This document shows positions 27,606-38,113 of a DNA stretch of 64,000 nucleotides, piece after piece. The translations under genes and the position numbers were made by a program. The notes under the pieces are model-generated. The model saw only the letters and a program-made list of their open reading frames with translations. It searched no databases and had not been told where the DNA came from. Each line of letters opens with the position of its first letter. The first letter of the stretch is position 1. Source of the DNA: Psychromonas sp. MME1 (GTDB lineage Bacteria > Pseudomonadota > Gammaproteobacteria > Enterobacterales > Psychromonadaceae); NCBI RefSeq assembly GCF_041080865.1, contig NZ_CP160906.1:992001-1056000 (forward strand). The letters run 5' to 3'.

Positions 27606-29266
27606 ATGTTTTCACCGTGGTTAGATAACTATCCTAATGATGTAGCCCCCAATCTTCCGCCCTTACCGTATGCAAATTTAATTGAAATAGTTGAAAAGAG
27701 TTTCACCCATTACCCAAGTTGCCCTGCATTTGTCAATATGGATGTAACGCTTACTTACTATCAGTTAGAAAAAAAATCACAAGCGATTGCCAGTTATTTG
27801 CAGAACGCCTTAAAGTTGGCTCAGGGAGATCGCGTAGCATCATGATGCCTAATTTATTACAGTATCCTATTATATTACTTGGCATCCTTAGGGCTGGAAT
27901 GGTTGTTGTCAATATCAATCCACTGTACACAAGTCGGGAATTAAAATTTCAGCTTAACGACTCTGGGGCTAAAGCTATTTTTATTGTTTCTAACTTTGCC
28001 AAAACATTGGAAAACATCGTAACCGAAACAGCCATTGAGCACGTTGTTCTAAGTCGAATAGCTGATGAATTAACATTCGTGAAGCGTAATATGGCTAATT
28101 TTTTTATCTCTCATATAAAAAAAATGGTGCCAAAGTATCATCTACCCGATGCGCATAGTTATCGAGATGCACTACAAACCGGTGAAAATCTCTTTTTTCA
28201 TCGTCCACTAATTAACAGTGATGATATTGCTTTTATTCAGTATACAGGTGGGACAACGGGGGTTTCAAAAGGGGCGATTTTACAACATAAAAATATGGTA
28301 GCGAGCTTAATGCAAGCGACGGCCGTTTTTGGTGCCGTGGTGAAAAAAGGAGAAGATGTGGTTATAACGGCATTACCGCTTTACCACGCCTTTGCATTAA
28401 CGGTTAATTGTCTATTTTTTTTACACATGGGCGGTAAGAATATTCTGATTACTAACCCAAGGGATATTGGCGCTTTTATTGCGACGTTAAAAAAATACCC
28501 GTTTGATTACTTTATTGGCATTAATACGCTATTCAATGCGTTGCTTAATCACCGCAAATTTTCGCAAATTGATTTTTCACGACTGCGTATAACCCTCTCC
28601 GGCGGTATGGCAACACAAGCGAATATTGCCACTAGATGGTTCGAAAAGACTAATAGTGTGGTGCTAGATGGATATGGGTTAACGGAGTGCGCACCGATGG
28701 TGTCTGTTGTTCCCCATAACTTTACCTCTTTTAGTGGTTCAATTGGCTACCCGCTGCCAAGTACCTTAATCCGTCTGCGCGATACCAATAATGAGCTGGT
28801 TCATGCAATTAATGTGGCAGGCGAAATTGAGATAAAAGGACCACAAGTGATGCCAGCTTATTGGAATAATAAACAAGAGACCGACAATGCGTTTATTGAT
28901 GGCTGGTTTCGCAGTGGTGATATTGGTTTATTTGATGAACAAGGTTTGTTGCGTTTAGTCGATAGAAAAAAAGATATGATTTTAGTGTCAGGTTTTAATG
29001 TTTATCCAAATGAAATCGAATCCGTTATTAGCACCATTGATGGTGTATTAGAGAGCGCTGCAGTTGGTGTTGATAGCAACGATGGCAGTGAGATAGTAAA
29101 AGTGTTTGTAGTTTTGCGTGATTATTCAATTACGGTTAAAGATATTCAAGCACACTGTCGTGATAATCTTACTGCCTATAAACGACCAAAAATGATTGAA
29201 ATTGTCAATGAGCTGCCTAAAAATAACGTGGGGAAAGTGATGCGACGATTATTAAAAGATCGATAA
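27606..29266 (+). CDS. fadD: Long-chain fatty acid-CoA ligase FadD (frameshifted)
   Basis: It activates fatty acids to acyl-CoA for beta-oxidation and lipid use. The first frame gives MFSPWLDNYPNDVAP through LAQGDRVA and stops at 27845; the rest of a normal FadD (IMMPNLLQYPIILLGILRAGM to the stop at 29266) follows in another frame. Adding one A near 27839 restores an uninterrupted protein of 553 residues (E. coli 561). The AMP-binding motif YTGGTTGVSKGA and the FACS region DGWFRSGDIGLFDEQGLLRLVDRKKDMI are intact. Probably a sequencing error rather than a pseudogene. Converges on lpxH with a 2-bp gap. Confidence 0.88.
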
Positions 29267-29268
29267 AA

Positions 29269-30006
29269 TCAGAGCGAATAGTAATTGATAGGATGTATTA
29301 TCAAAGTTAATTGTTCTTTTTTAGCTTCTAAAAAACTTAGTGTTTGATACCAATCACCGACATCGTAACGTTGCATTACTGCACCATCTACTTCAAATTT
29401 ATGCTCTGCAACTTTGTGCGTATGACCATGTATTACTATTTTTAGCTGATGTTTTTTTAAAAGACGTATCACTTCATCTTGCGTTACACTCATCATTTGG
29501 GCGTTTGTTGTTTTTTTGGATTGACTTGCTGTTCGGATTTTCCAACCAATCTTTTTACGAATCGATAGCGGTAATAAATTAAAGATAAACTGTATGTAGC
29601 GATTATGGATGATTTTACGCATTTTCTGATAATTTAAATCAGCTAAGCAGAGTGTGTCACCATGCATAATTAATGCTTTTTGCCCATATAGTTCTATTTC
29701 GTGATGTTCGGGTAATAGCTGCATACAAGCTTGTTTGGCATAGCTTTTTCCAATCATAAAATCGCGATTACCATGTAAATAGTAAATATGTGTATTGTTA
29801 TGAGTGGCACAATGCGCAAGCCGTTTTGCTACTTCATCCATTAATGGCGTGTGCTCATCATCGCCGATCCAAACCTCGAATAGATCACCAAGAATATACA
29901 AGGCATCAACATCTTCACATTCTTTATCTAAAAAGTGAAAAAATGCAGCAGTAATTTCTGGGTTATCTTCGCTTAAGTGTAAGTCGGCAATGAAGAGGGT
30001 ACGCAT
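29269..30006 (-). CDS. lpxH: UDP-2,3-diacylglucosamine diphosphatase LpxH
   Basis: This lipid A pathway enzyme hydrolyses UDP-2,3-diacylglucosamine to lipid X at the inner membrane. The 245-residue calcineurin-like phosphoesterase shows its metal sites in order: FIADLHL, GDLFEVWIGDD, GNRDFMIG and HGHTHK. It follows ppiB by three bases, as in many gammaproteobacteria. Confidence 0.95.
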   Translation of the reverse strand: MRTLFIADLHLSEDNPEITAAFFHFLDKECEDVDALYILGDLFEVWIGDDEHTPLMDEVAKRLAHCATHNNTHIYYLHGNRDFMIGKSYAKQACMQLLPEHHEIELYGQKALIMHGDTLCLADLNYQKMRKIIHNRYIQFIFNLLPLSIRKKIGWKIRTASQSKKTTNAQMMSVTQDEVIRLLKKHQLKIVIHGHTHKVAEHKFEVDGAVMQRYDVGDWYQTLSFLEAKKEQLTLIIHPINYYSL

Positions 30007-30009
30007 AAT

Positions 30010-30507
30010 TTATTTTTCTACTGTTACACTGGTGATAACAACATCTTCAAGTGGCACATCTTGATGGACAAAACCAAAGTTACCTGTTGCTACACCTTTA
30101 ATTTTGTCTACAACTTCAGAGCCTTCAACGACCTGAGCGAAAACACAGTAGCCCCACCCGTTAGCCGTTTCTGATTTGAAATCTAAAAATTTATTATCAT
30201 TTACGTTGATAAAAAACTGCGCTGAAGCTGAGTGCGGCTCGTTTGTGCGCGCCATAGCAACAGAATACTTCTTATTTGATAAGCCGTTATTTGCTTCATT
30301 TTTAACGGGCGCATCAGTCTCTTTTTCTTCCATGCCTGACTTAAATCCGCCACCTTGAATCATAAATCCATCAATTACACGGTGAAAAATAGTGTTATCA
30401 TAATGGCCTGTTTGTGCATATTTAGTAAAATTTGCCGCTGTTTTTGGCGCTTTTTCAGCATCTAGTTGAAGTTTAATATCGCCAAAATTTGTATGTAAAG
30501 TAATCAT
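30010..30507 (-). CDS. ppiB: Peptidyl-prolyl cis-trans isomerase B (cyclophilin)
   Basis: This 165-residue cytoplasmic cyclophilin has no signal peptide. It shows [28 protein letters not shown] with the catalytic Arg, then [19 protein letters not shown]. It catalyses proline isomerisation in protein folding. It is divergent from cysS and followed by lpxH, the conserved cysS-ppiB-lpxH neighbourhood. Confidence 0.95.
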   Translation of the reverse strand: MITLHTNFGDIKLQLDAEKAPKTAANFTKYAQTGHYDNTIFHRVIDGFMIQGGGFKSGMEEKETDAPVKNEANNGLSNKKYSVAMARTNEPHSASAQFFINVNDNKFLDFKSETANGWGYCVFAQVVEGSEVVDKIKGVATGNFGFVHQDVPLEDVVITSVTVEK

Positions 30508-30634
30508 TTTATGATCCTGTTATTAAATAAAGCCGCTATCATACATGAACAACTATTTTCATTAAATACAAAGGATGAATTTGTCCTAGTTGCGAGTTAG
30601 AATAGCACTTTATATTTACTAGATTGGAAGCCGG

Positions 30635-32017
30635 ATGTTAAAAATATACAACACACTGACCAGACAAAAAGAATTATTTAAGCCACTTGTTACAGGAAAG
30701 GTAGGCATGTACGTGTGTGGTGTCACTATCTATGATTACTGTCATATAGGCCATGCCAGAACATTCGTGGCATTTGACACGGTTGCACGTTACCTTCGTT
30801 TCAGTGGTTACAATTTAACTTATATCCGTAATATCACCGATGTTGATGACAAAATAATTAAACGTGCCAATGAAAATGGAGAGAGTTGTGATCAACTGAC
30901 GCAACGATTTACCAAGGCAATGCACGATGATTTCGATGCTTTAAATATGCTACGCCCTGATTTAGAGCCGCGAGTGACCGAACATATGGATGAGGTGATA
31001 GTGATGATTGAAAAATTATTGCACAAAAATCATGCTTATATCGCCGACAATGGCGATGTCCTCTTTTCGGTTGCAAGTTTCACTGAGTATGGTCAACTTA
31101 GTGGGCAAGATTTACAGATGTTGCAAGCAGGCTCACGTGTTGATGTCGATGAAAGTAAACATAATCCCCTCGATTTTGTGTTATGGAAAATGTCTAAAGA
31201 CAATGAACCATTTTGGCCATCACCTTGGGGAAATGGTCGTCCAGGTTGGCACATTGAGTGTTCTGCGATGAATCATAAACATCTCGGTGAAATATTTGAT
31301 ATCCATGGGGGTGGTTCTGATCTTGCTTTCCCACATCACGAAAATGAGATTGCGCAATCCTGTTGTGCTCACCACGGAAAATATGTCAATACGTGGATGC
31401 ATTCTGGCATGGTGCAAGTTGATAAAGTAAAAATGTCTAAATCTTTAAATAATTTTTTCACTATTAAAGATGTATTAGCTGAGTATGATAGCGAATCTGT
31501 CCGTTACTTTTTAATATCAGGTCAATATCGTAGTCAACTGAATTATTCAGAAGATAACCTGAAACAGGCACGAGCGAGTCTTGAACGCTTATATACTGCG
31601 ATTCGTGATGTTGATGTTGCAGATTTAAAAATTGATAAAAATGATCCCCATTACAGTCGCTTCTGTGCTGCTATGGACGATGATTTTAATACCCCAGAGG
31701 CGCTCGCTGTCTTATTTGATCTTGTTAAAGAAATAAACCGCGTAAAAGCGGCTGGCAGCAATAAGGTGGCACAATTAGCCGCGTTATTAATAACAATGGC
31801 AAATGTACTTGGCTTACTCAGTCAATCTCCTGAGCTGTTTTTAAAGGGCAATGAAAATGATGACGAAGTCATGCTTATTGAAGCGCTTATCAAGCAGCGT
31901 AATGATGCTCGAGCGAATAAAGATTGGGCTAGTGCTGACCAAGCGAGGGATAAATTAGCGGCGCTCAAAATTGTATTAGAAGACAGTGCTGCTGGTACAA
32001 CTTGGCGCAAACAATAG
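30635..32017 (+). CDS. cysS: Cysteinyl-tRNA synthetase
   Basis: This 460-residue class I synthetase (E. coli 461) has HIGH at 37-40 within [18 protein letters not shown], Cys28 as first zinc ligand, and KMSKS near residue 267. The zinc site residues in WHIECSAM and [10 protein letters not shown] are present. It charges tRNA-Cys. A hairpin lies shortly after the stop. Confidence 0.96.
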   Translation: MLKIYNTLTRQKELFKPLVTGKVGMYVCGVTIYDYCHIGHARTFVAFDTVARYLRFSGYNLTYIRNITDVDDKIIKRANENGESCDQLTQRFTKAMHDDFDALNMLRPDLEPRVTEHMDEVIVMIEKLLHKNHAYIADNGDVLFSVASFTEYGQLSGQDLQMLQAGSRVDVDESKHNPLDFVLWKMSKDNEPFWPSPWGNGRPGWHIECSAMNHKHLGEIFDIHGGGSDLAFPHHENEIAQSCCAHHGKYVNTWMHSGMVQVDKVKMSKSLNNFFTIKDVLAEYDSESVRYFLISGQYRSQLNYSEDNLKQARASLERLYTAIRDVDVADLKIDKNDPHYSRFCAAMDDDFNTPEALAVLFDLVKEINRVKAAGSNKVAQLAALLITMANVLGLLSQSPELFLKGNENDDEVMLIEALIKQRNDARANKDWASADQARDKLAALKIVLEDSAAGTTWRKQ

Positions 32018-32039
32018 CAACACTACTAAAATTAACCAT

Positions 32040-32074
32040 AGCAACATGCCCTAAAGATATTGGGCAATGTTGCT
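32040..32074 (+). terminator. Hairpin after cysS, possible terminator
   Basis: AGCAACATGCCC pairs with GGGCAATGTTGCT (one bulged base) around a 10-base loop. No strong T tract follows, so it may be a processing or stability element instead. Confidence 0.45.
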
Positions 32075-32178
32075 TCATCCCCTCCTATATTGTAAAATGC
32101 TGTTTTTTATTTTTACATCCCATTGATAAATTCATGATAAATGTTCTAAGCTTATTTTTGATCAAATAAGGAGGAGCT

Positions 32179-32451
32179 ATGAGTGATATTGGTTGTAAGG
32201 TAATTGTTACTGGGCACGTTCAAGGCGTAGGATTTCGTTATTTTACCCTTAAAGAAGCACAGCTCTATGGGTTAACTGGACACGCGAAAAATCTCAATAA
32301 TGGCAATGTTGAAGTGTTACTTTATGGTGATAGAGATGATATTGACAAAATGGTTAAGTGGTTAAGCATGGGACCAAAAACAGCACGTGTAGATGAGGTA
32401 CAAGTTACTGAAGTCCCGTATTGCGAGGAGTTAGATTTTAATTGTGGTTAA
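32179..32451 (+). CDS. yccX: Acylphosphatase
   Basis: This 90-residue enzyme hydrolyses carboxyl-phosphate bonds such as acetyl phosphate. The signature GHVQGVGFRYF (catalytic Arg) is near residues 14-24, and GHAKNLNNGNVEVLLYGD supplies the catalytic Asn. The ATG follows AAGGAGGAGCT, a strong ribosome binding site. Monocistronic. Confidence 0.93.
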   Translation: MSDIGCKVIVTGHVQGVGFRYFTLKEAQLYGLTGHAKNLNNGNVEVLLYGDRDDIDKMVKWLSMGPKTARVDEVQVTEVPYCEELDFNCG

Positions 32452-32683
32452 GGTTTGAGCTAACAGTATACTTAATTGATATTAAACATTTTTCATGTTT
32501 TTTTTCATTGTATTGTAGCTAACTTGGTGTGGATAAATACTCTTTATTGTAGGGATAGAGTAAAAATAACATCGTACCATGAGTATATTCAATGCTTAGG
32601 GATATTTTGGCAGGATAAATCACTTTTCTTCTAGTCATTAAGCGCTATGGATTGATACTATTATTAATTATAAGGATATATAT

Positions 32684-34303
32684 ATGTCACTGACCATCAA
32701 GCAGAAAATCTATTTTCTGTTGTTCTTTTCTATGTTTGCCATTATTACTATCGGTTATAGGGGGATCTCTTTAGTTAAAGAGGAAATGTTTGAAGCGCGC
32801 AAAACACAACTTAAAGTGCAACTTGAATCAGTCGAAAATTTGCTCAAACTATACCAAGAGCGCGTACAAATGGGCGAATTGACATCTGAGCAGGCAAAAC
32901 AAGCGTTTTACATTACATTACAAAATCTCGGTTATGACGACAATGGATATTTTTTCGCTTTTACATCAGACATGATACTTCGTGTGTCGGCTAAAGGTAA
33001 AAAAAGTGGAAATAATATTGGCAATGTAAAAGATAGTGATGGGCGCTATGTTTATCGAGACCTTTTACAAGCGACTAAAAATAGTAGCGGACGTGGCTAT
33101 GTTGAATATCAGTTTCCGCGCGAAGTAAATGGTACACCTGAGTCTAAGCTGTCCTATTCGATAGCGTTTAAACCATGGGATTTGGTGGTCGGTACTGGAA
33201 TTTATATTAGTGATGTTGAAGCTAAAGCACGGCATGCGACAATTGCGATGTTATTGGCTGCTTCTGTCGCACTGGTTGTGATGTTATTTATTTCCTATTT
33301 CATAATGAAAGCTATCGTTAATCCTATTAAAAATATACAAAGTGTCATGTTAAAAGCTGAAAATGGCGATTTAACAGAGCGCATTGATATCGAAAACTCG
33401 GCAGATGAATTGGGAATATTAAGCCAATCTATTAATGCTATGCTCGAAGAGTTCCACCAACTTTTAAAAAATTTGGCAGCCTCTTCAACGTTTCTTATTG
33501 ATGCAGCTTCCGGTTTGTCCGTGATTGCAGCACAAACAAACCGTGGTGTTGTAAAGCAGACCGATGAAATTCAAACGGTTGTCAGCGCCATTGAGCAGAT
33601 GTCTCTAACCGTTAAAGAAGTTGAAGGTAATACATTTAATGCTGCTAATGCGACCGCTGAAGCAAGTGAAATGATTAACAGTGCTAGTAAGATGGTTGCT
33701 GACACTATCGATTTAATTGATAACGCGGCTAGTAAAATTGATGATGCTAGTGCTGTTGTTGATGAGCTTAAGATCGGCTCAGCAGAAATTGCGCAGGTCC
33801 TTAATGTCATTACCGGTATTTCTGATCAGACGAATTTGTTGGCACTTAATGCTGCTATTGAAGCAGCACGTGCTGGAGAAGCTGGACGTGGTTTCGCGGT
33901 GGTTGCAGATGAGGTGAGAAGTTTAGCGCATAGCACGCAAAACTCGACGGTTGAGATCCAAAAAATTATCGAGAAGTTACAAAATTTAGCGCTAAGTGCT
34001 GCCGCGAATATGGCGGAAGGTAAAGATGCAACGAAGAAAACAATCGAAGCAGCTGCAGAAACGGATCATAATTTGAAGCGAGTGGTCGAGTATGTCGATA
34101 ATATTAATCAGATGACAGGGCAGATTTCCTCAGCGACAACGGAACAAGCCGCTGTATCTGAAGAAATTGCGCGTGCTATGGTCAGTATTAATGACATTTC
34201 CGTTGAAACAGGTCATGCAAGTGATCAGACTCGGACAGAGAGCGAAAATGTTCGCTCTTTGGCGCAGAAAGTTGACCAGAGTGTCGCTAAATTTACCATC
34301 TAA
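32684..34303 (+). CDS. Methyl-accepting chemotaxis protein with single Cache sensor
   Basis: This 539-residue chemoreceptor has TM1 at about 9-28, a periplasmic sCache_2-type sensor at about 35-180 ([39 protein letters not shown]) and TM2 at about 187-210. A HAMP domain ([22 protein letters not shown]) and the signalling hairpin with the conserved tip [37 protein letters not shown] follow. sCache_2 receptors often sense small organic acids; the ligand here is unknown. No che genes are nearby. Confidence 0.9.
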   Translation: MSLTIKQKIYFLLFFSMFAIITIGYRGISLVKEEMFEARKTQLKVQLESVENLLKLYQERVQMGELTSEQAKQAFYITLQNLGYDDNGYFFAFTSDMILRVSAKGKKSGNNIGNVKDSDGRYVYRDLLQATKNSSGRGYVEYQFPREVNGTPESKLSYSIAFKPWDLVVGTGIYISDVEAKARHATIAMLLAASVALVVMLFISYFIMKAIVNPIKNIQSVMLKAENGDLTERIDIENSADELGILSQSINAMLEEFHQLLKNLAASSTFLIDAASGLSVIAAQTNRGVVKQTDEIQTVVSAIEQMSLTVKEVEGNTFNAANATAEASEMINSASKMVADTIDLIDNAASKIDDASAVVDELKIGSAEIAQVLNVITGISDQTNLLALNAAIEAARAGEAGRGFAVVADEVRSLAHSTQNSTVEIQKIIEKLQNLALSAAANMAEGKDATKKTIEAAAETDHNLKRVVEYVDNINQMTGQISSATTEQAAVSEEIARAMVSINDISVETGHASDQTRTESENVRSLAQKVDQSVAKFTI

Positions 34304-34314
34304 ATGTCGCTGTT

Positions 34315-34500
34315 TTAAATATTGCGGTTATTTTTGATAGCCGCTTTTTTTTTGAAATCATTTAAGACAATCTCTAGCGCCTCGATTGCGGTTTGGGTTT
34401 CAATTTTATTTTCTTCTAATAACTGAATTAAATCGACAGCAAGTTGAATGGATTTTGGTGCATCACTCAATTTAATTTGTTGTCTGTTATTTTTAGTCAT
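34315..34500 (-). CDS. ybaM: YbaM-like DUF2496 protein
   Basis: This 61-residue protein from the ATG at 34500 has the core IKLSDAPKSIQLAVDLIQLLEENKIETQTAIEALEIVLNDFKKK, which aligns with E. coli YbaM (AP..VKLAVDLI.LLE.N.I....V..AL.IV..D). Function unknown. In E. coli ybaM lies next to priC, as here, which supports both calls. It overlaps the priC end by eight bases, and a start nine codons further upstream is possible. Confidence 0.75.
   Translation of the reverse strand: MTKNNRQQIKLSDAPKSIQLAVDLIQLLEENKIETQTAIEALEIVLNDFKKKAAIKNNRNI
34324..34353 (+). terminator. Terminator of the chemoreceptor gene
   Basis: An 8-bp stem GCGGTTAT/ATAGCCGC (one G-U pair) with a 5-base loop is followed by nine Ts. 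It lies 20 bases after the chemoreceptor stop and inside the 3' end of the convergent ybaM-like gene. Confidence 0.88.
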
Positions 34501-35030
34501 CTTTAATTTCATCCAATTTAAACTCAAGGTGCTGTGTATAAGTATTGCATTTCTGGTAACGTACTTTTAATGCGGCTATTTTTTCTTTTATATAATATTT
34601 ATCGTCATTTTCAGTAGCAAGCAGGCGATCTTCCTGTTCAGAAATCATGGTTAATAGGCGATGTTCATAGTGGTATTGTTTTTGTAGTTGTTGGTATATC
34701 TGTTCTTTTGGTTTGGAGTAAGAATGATAGAGTAGTTTTGCTTGACCTTGTTCTAACCCTTGTACGAGCTGTAATAAAACTTGAAACTGCGCCACAAAAT
34801 GTTCACATTCAAATTTAATCAGATTCTTCTGGTAAACCTTTAGTTATCACATCATGTAAACCATTATAGGTATCCTGTAGCTGTGTTATATAACCCTTCA
34901 GGTTTAAAGACCGCTGTGCAAAAATGTGCACTTCGAAAACAAAAAAATGATTCTCACTCTGCTTAATTGTTTTATCTAAGAGATTGCAACGTTTACTCAA
35001 ATCATGTAATTGATTTTGTAACGATTGCAA
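34493..35030 (-). CDS. priC: Primosomal replication protein PriC (frameshifted)
   Basis: It takes part in PriA-independent replication restart by loading DnaB at stalled forks. An N-terminal piece (LQSLQNQLHDLSKRCNLLDKT to HDVITK) and a C-terminal piece (AQFQVLLQLVQGLEQGQAKLLYHSYS to the end) are in different frames. Removing one base of the CC at 34837-34838 joins them as ITK-VYQKNLIKFECEHFVAQF, giving 178 residues (E. coli 175). The frame has no ATG start; TTG at 35030 is the likely start. The ybaM neighbour supports the identity, since the sequence itself is weakly conserved. Confidence 0.7.
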
Positions 35031-35063
35031 AAGTGTTAGATAGCCGGGCTAACTCGGTTTTAT

Positions 35064-35846
35064 TTAGTTTAGCCATGCGTTATAACCTAATTTGATCGCC
35101 ATAATGACAACAATAGAGATAAAAATGGGGCGAATAAATTTGGCTCCAAAGCGAATTGCAGAATGTGCGCCTATATAAGCGCCTAACATCAAGCAGCTTC
35201 CCATTATTAATCCAATCAACCAATCAACCTGTTCAAAATAGATAAAGACAGCTAAGGCTGCCAAATTACTGGTGAAGTTCATTGCTTTTGCAACGCCGCT
35301 TGCTAGTAATATATTGATTGTATACAAACGCATATTGCTAATGACCCAGAAAGCACCTGTTCCTGGTCCTGATACGCCATCATAAAAACCTAATATAAAG
35401 CCCTGTAGACGTTGTTTTAATTGAAATGCTGCGGTTTTTTCTGGTAGCAAGTTATTGTTAATATCATGCATTCGATTGAATAGACTATATATCGCCACCC
35501 CTAAAATAATGAGTGGCAGTAGTTTTTCCAGCCATTGTGTGGTAATAAAATTAACCACAATAGTGCCAAATATTGCACCAATTAAGGTGCTATAAAAACT
35601 TTGTAACCAAAAATGAGGATCAAATAGTTTCTTGCTAAAAAACGTATAGGCGGCCGTTCCTGAAGCGAAGCTAGCTGAGAGTTTATTTGTCCCCAAGGTT
35701 AAGTGAGGGGGTAAGCCAATACTTAGTAGGGCTGGGACGGTTAACATGCCTCCTCCACCGACAATGGCATCAATAAACCCCGCTAATAAACCGACTATAG
35801 CAATTAAAAACCAACTGCTTGGATCTAGTAAAACTTCAATCATCAT
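35064..35846 (-). CDS. yfcA: TSUP-family permease (YfcA-like)
   Basis: This 260-residue membrane protein with about eight TMs has the TSUP signatures GFIDAIVGGGGMLTVPALLSIGLPPHLTLGTNK and FYDGVSGPGTGAFW in its two halves. The family (TauE/SafE) moves sulfite, sulfoacetate or related organic anions; the substrate here is unknown. Its start overlaps the end of dinG by 11 bases, so it is probably cotranscribed. Confidence 0.85.
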   Translation of the reverse strand: MMIEVLLDPSSWFLIAIVGLLAGFIDAIVGGGGMLTVPALLSIGLPPHLTLGTNKLSASFASGTAAYTFFSKKLFDPHFWLQSFYSTLIGAIFGTIVVNFITTQWLEKLLPLIILGVAIYSLFNRMHDINNNLLPEKTAAFQLKQRLQGFILGFYDGVSGPGTGAFWVISNMRLYTINILLASGVAKAMNFTSNLAALAVFIYFEQVDWLIGLIMGSCLMLGAYIGAHSAIRFGAKFIRPIFISIVVIMAIKLGYNAWLN

Positions 35847-37902
35847 GTTTTATCTCATAGCGAATATCAAAAGGGGGAAGTGCATCAAGTAAGCTTTTAC
35901 CATAGCGCTTAGTTTTCACTCGTTTATCTAAAATAATAATTTGACCAGTATCCTCTTCCGTACGTATTAAGCGTCCACAGGATTGAATCAATTTTTTACT
36001 CGTTTCAGGAATCGATAGTTGTAAAAAAGGGTTTCCACCCTGTGCTTTTATCCATTCAGAATGCGCTTCTTCTACGGGGGAGTTTGGCACGGCAAAGGGC
36101 AGTTTAGTGATAATTAAATTATTCAAGTAGTGGCTGGGTAAGTCGAGACCTTCGGACAAGCTACCTGTACCAAACAAGATACTCGTTAGCCCTTGGTCAC
36201 AGCGTTTTTTATGTGTTTCGACTAATTTACTGCGTGATAAAACCCCTTGTACTAATAATGCTTGGGAGTATTTTTTAGCTAATTTATCTACCACTAAATT
36301 CATTTGCCAATAGGAGGCAAATAAGACTAAATTTGCTTTATTCTCGAGTAGATAATGGTCTATCTTAACCACCAACTCATCATCAAATCCTGCTTCAGTT
36401 GGTTCATTTTTCATATCTGCAACAATTAACGGTATTTGTTGATAATTAAACGGTGACTTTAAACGTAGGTACTGAGTGCCATCATTACTTTTTAGGCCGC
36501 TTTCTCGTTTAAAATAATCAAAATTGTTGAGGGAAGTCAGTGTCGCTGAGCATAAAACCACGCCAGCGGCTTGTGACCAAAACATATATTCTAAAATACC
36601 ACCCACTTCGATTGGAGAGGCATTTAGGTATAGATCATTATCTTTCTTTTCAACCCATGAAGCAATCGGTGCATGTTGGTTATTACGTTCTTTGCTGACC
36701 ATTTTCCAGAGTGCATGTAAATTTTCTAGCCGTTGTGCAAATAGTCCCGACTCGATTAATAGCGGATCAACCTCTGCTATTTTTACATGCCCATCTTTAA
36801 TTTCTTCGTCAATAATACTATTTAGTTTATTAAGAGCCGATAAACATTTTTTGCTTTCCGTTTTGATATTAACAGCATTGACTATCAACGCATCGGGTAA
36901 TTCTCCCATGCTAAAACGGTATTGTTCTGATTGTGCAAAATAATGGGGATTCGCAGTAAAATAATGTTCAACAATTTTTAGCTCTTTGCTTAATTCAACG
37001 GCACTATCGAGCATATTCATACCCGGCGTAATGGTAGTTTGACGTTTAATAACGCGGTTAACATGCTGTATTAAAGATTTTATTTTTTTCAACCAGTCTA
37101 ATGTGCCTTTAATATTTGCCTGTGCACTGGAAAAATCTCGCGATATTTTTGGGAAATGATGTGCTTCGTCGAGAATATAAAAACAATTAGTAGGTTCAGG
37201 TAAAATAATGCCGCCGCCGAGTTCAAGGTCAGCAAGCAAAAGTGCATGGTTTACGACAATAACATCTGTTTTATTAATAGCATCACGAGCACGATGGAAT
37301 GGGCATTGGCGATGATTTGCAAGGGAACGCTTGCAGCTAAATTTATCGGAAACGATATGTTGCCAAACTCGCTCAGGTATAGGGGTTGGCCAAGTGTCAC
37401 GATCGCCTGCCCACTTTCCATCTAAATAGGTATCATTGAGTGATTTCAATAAAGAGCGATCACCTGCTTGCGGTTTTTCGGTGAATAATGGTGCTTGCGA
37501 AGAGTCTTGCTGTGCGTTAAATAATTTATGCTCGCAGCAATATCGTTGCCGCCCTTTAGCTAGTGTAAAAGTAAATTTGTAATCACTATGGCGTATAAAA
37601 AAAGGTAAATCTTTTTTAATTAATTGTTCTTGTAAAGTGATGGTTGCGGTCGATATGACTAATTTTTTATTGTTACGTTGGGCAACGGGGAGGGCGGCTA
37701 ATATATAAGCCATCGATTTACCAATGCCTGTGCCAGCTTCGGCAACAAGAATGCGACGTGATTTGTCGTACTCACCGCTTAGGACTTTTGCTATTTCAGC
37801 GAGTAAATAGTTTTGCGATTTACGTTTACTAAAATTAGGTAATGCTTGCGTAATGAGTTCGTAACTTGTTCGGATCTGTTTTTTTAAAGAATCTGTAAGC
37901 AT
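35836..37902 (-). CDS. dinG: ATP-dependent DNA helicase DinG
   Basis: This 688-residue XPD-like Fe-S helicase (E. coli 716) unwinds R-loops and forked DNA. Walker A AEAGTGIGKS is near residue 58, the cluster cysteines lie in RYCCEHK and SCKRSLANHRQCPFH, and the DEAH box in YILDEAHHFP. The C-terminal helicase motifs (FGTGSLSEGLDLP, QSCGRLIRTEEDTG) are intact. The ATG at 37902 uses GGAG just upstream. E. coli dinG is SOS-induced, but I saw no CTG-N10-CAG box here; a decayed inverted-repeat element occupies the upstream region instead. Confidence 0.92.
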   Translation of the reverse strand: MLTDSLKKQIRTSYELITQALPNFSKRKSQNYLLAEIAKVLSGEYDKSRRILVAEAGTGIGKSMAYILAALPVAQRNNKKLVISTATITLQEQLIKKDLPFFIRHSDYKFTFTLAKGRQRYCCEHKLFNAQQDSSQAPLFTEKPQAGDRSLLKSLNDTYLDGKWAGDRDTWPTPIPERVWQHIVSDKFSCKRSLANHRQCPFHRARDAINKTDVIVVNHALLLADLELGGGIILPEPTNCFYILDEAHHFPKISRDFSSAQANIKGTLDWLKKIKSLIQHVNRVIKRQTTITPGMNMLDSAVELSKELKIVEHYFTANPHYFAQSEQYRFSMGELPDALIVNAVNIKTESKKCLSALNKLNSIIDEEIKDGHVKIAEVDPLLIESGLFAQRLENLHALWKMVSKERNNQHAPIASWVEKKDNDLYLNASPIEVGGILEYMFWSQAAGVVLCSATLTSLNNFDYFKRESGLKSNDGTQYLRLKSPFNYQQIPLIVADMKNEPTEAGFDDELVVKIDHYLLENKANLVLFASYWQMNLVVDKLAKKYSQALLVQGVLSRSKLVETHKKRCDQGLTSILFGTGSLSEGLDLPSHYLNNLIITKLPFAVPNSPVEEAHSEWIKAQGGNPFLQLSIPETSKKLIQSCGRLIRTEEDTGQIIILDKRVKTKRYGKSLLDALPPFDIRYEIKHDD

Positions 37903-37931
37903 GAACTCCACAACTAACTAGTTAATAGAAA

Positions 37932-38084
37932 ACAGGATAAAATAGTCTAACTATTTTACAGGTTAACACAGTTGCTCTGTGGTGGTAAGTTTGCTCAATG
38001 GGACGCCCATTTACAATATCTTACGCAGCTAACTAAGCGTTTCCCTGTTTCATAGTTAGGTCACATATTTAATCCTATTGACAT
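37932..38084. repeat. Decayed copy of the 162-bp inverted-repeat element
   Basis: The sequence aligns along its length with the two 162-bp copies. Shared blocks include GATAAA-TAG, CTATTTTAC-GGTTAA, CCCATTTAC, TTACGC and TCACATA-TT. It is shorter and roughly two thirds identical by eye. It occupies the space between narP and dinG and so lies in the dinG upstream region. Confidence 0.5.
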
Positions 38085-38113
38085 AAGTAAAAAAAGGTAT
38101 GGTTAATAATTGA

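Noticed and set aside
32440-32683. Short gene in the spacer before the chemoreceptor
   Set aside because: No frame with a ribosome binding site and plausible protein was found on either strand.
34813-35030. Two separate small genes instead of priC
   Set aside because: The joined product has PriC length and the neighbour ybaM matches the E. coli arrangement.
37903-37960. LexA box upstream of dinG
   Set aside because: CTGTTTTCTATTAAC on the minus strand lacks the second half CAG at the right distance.
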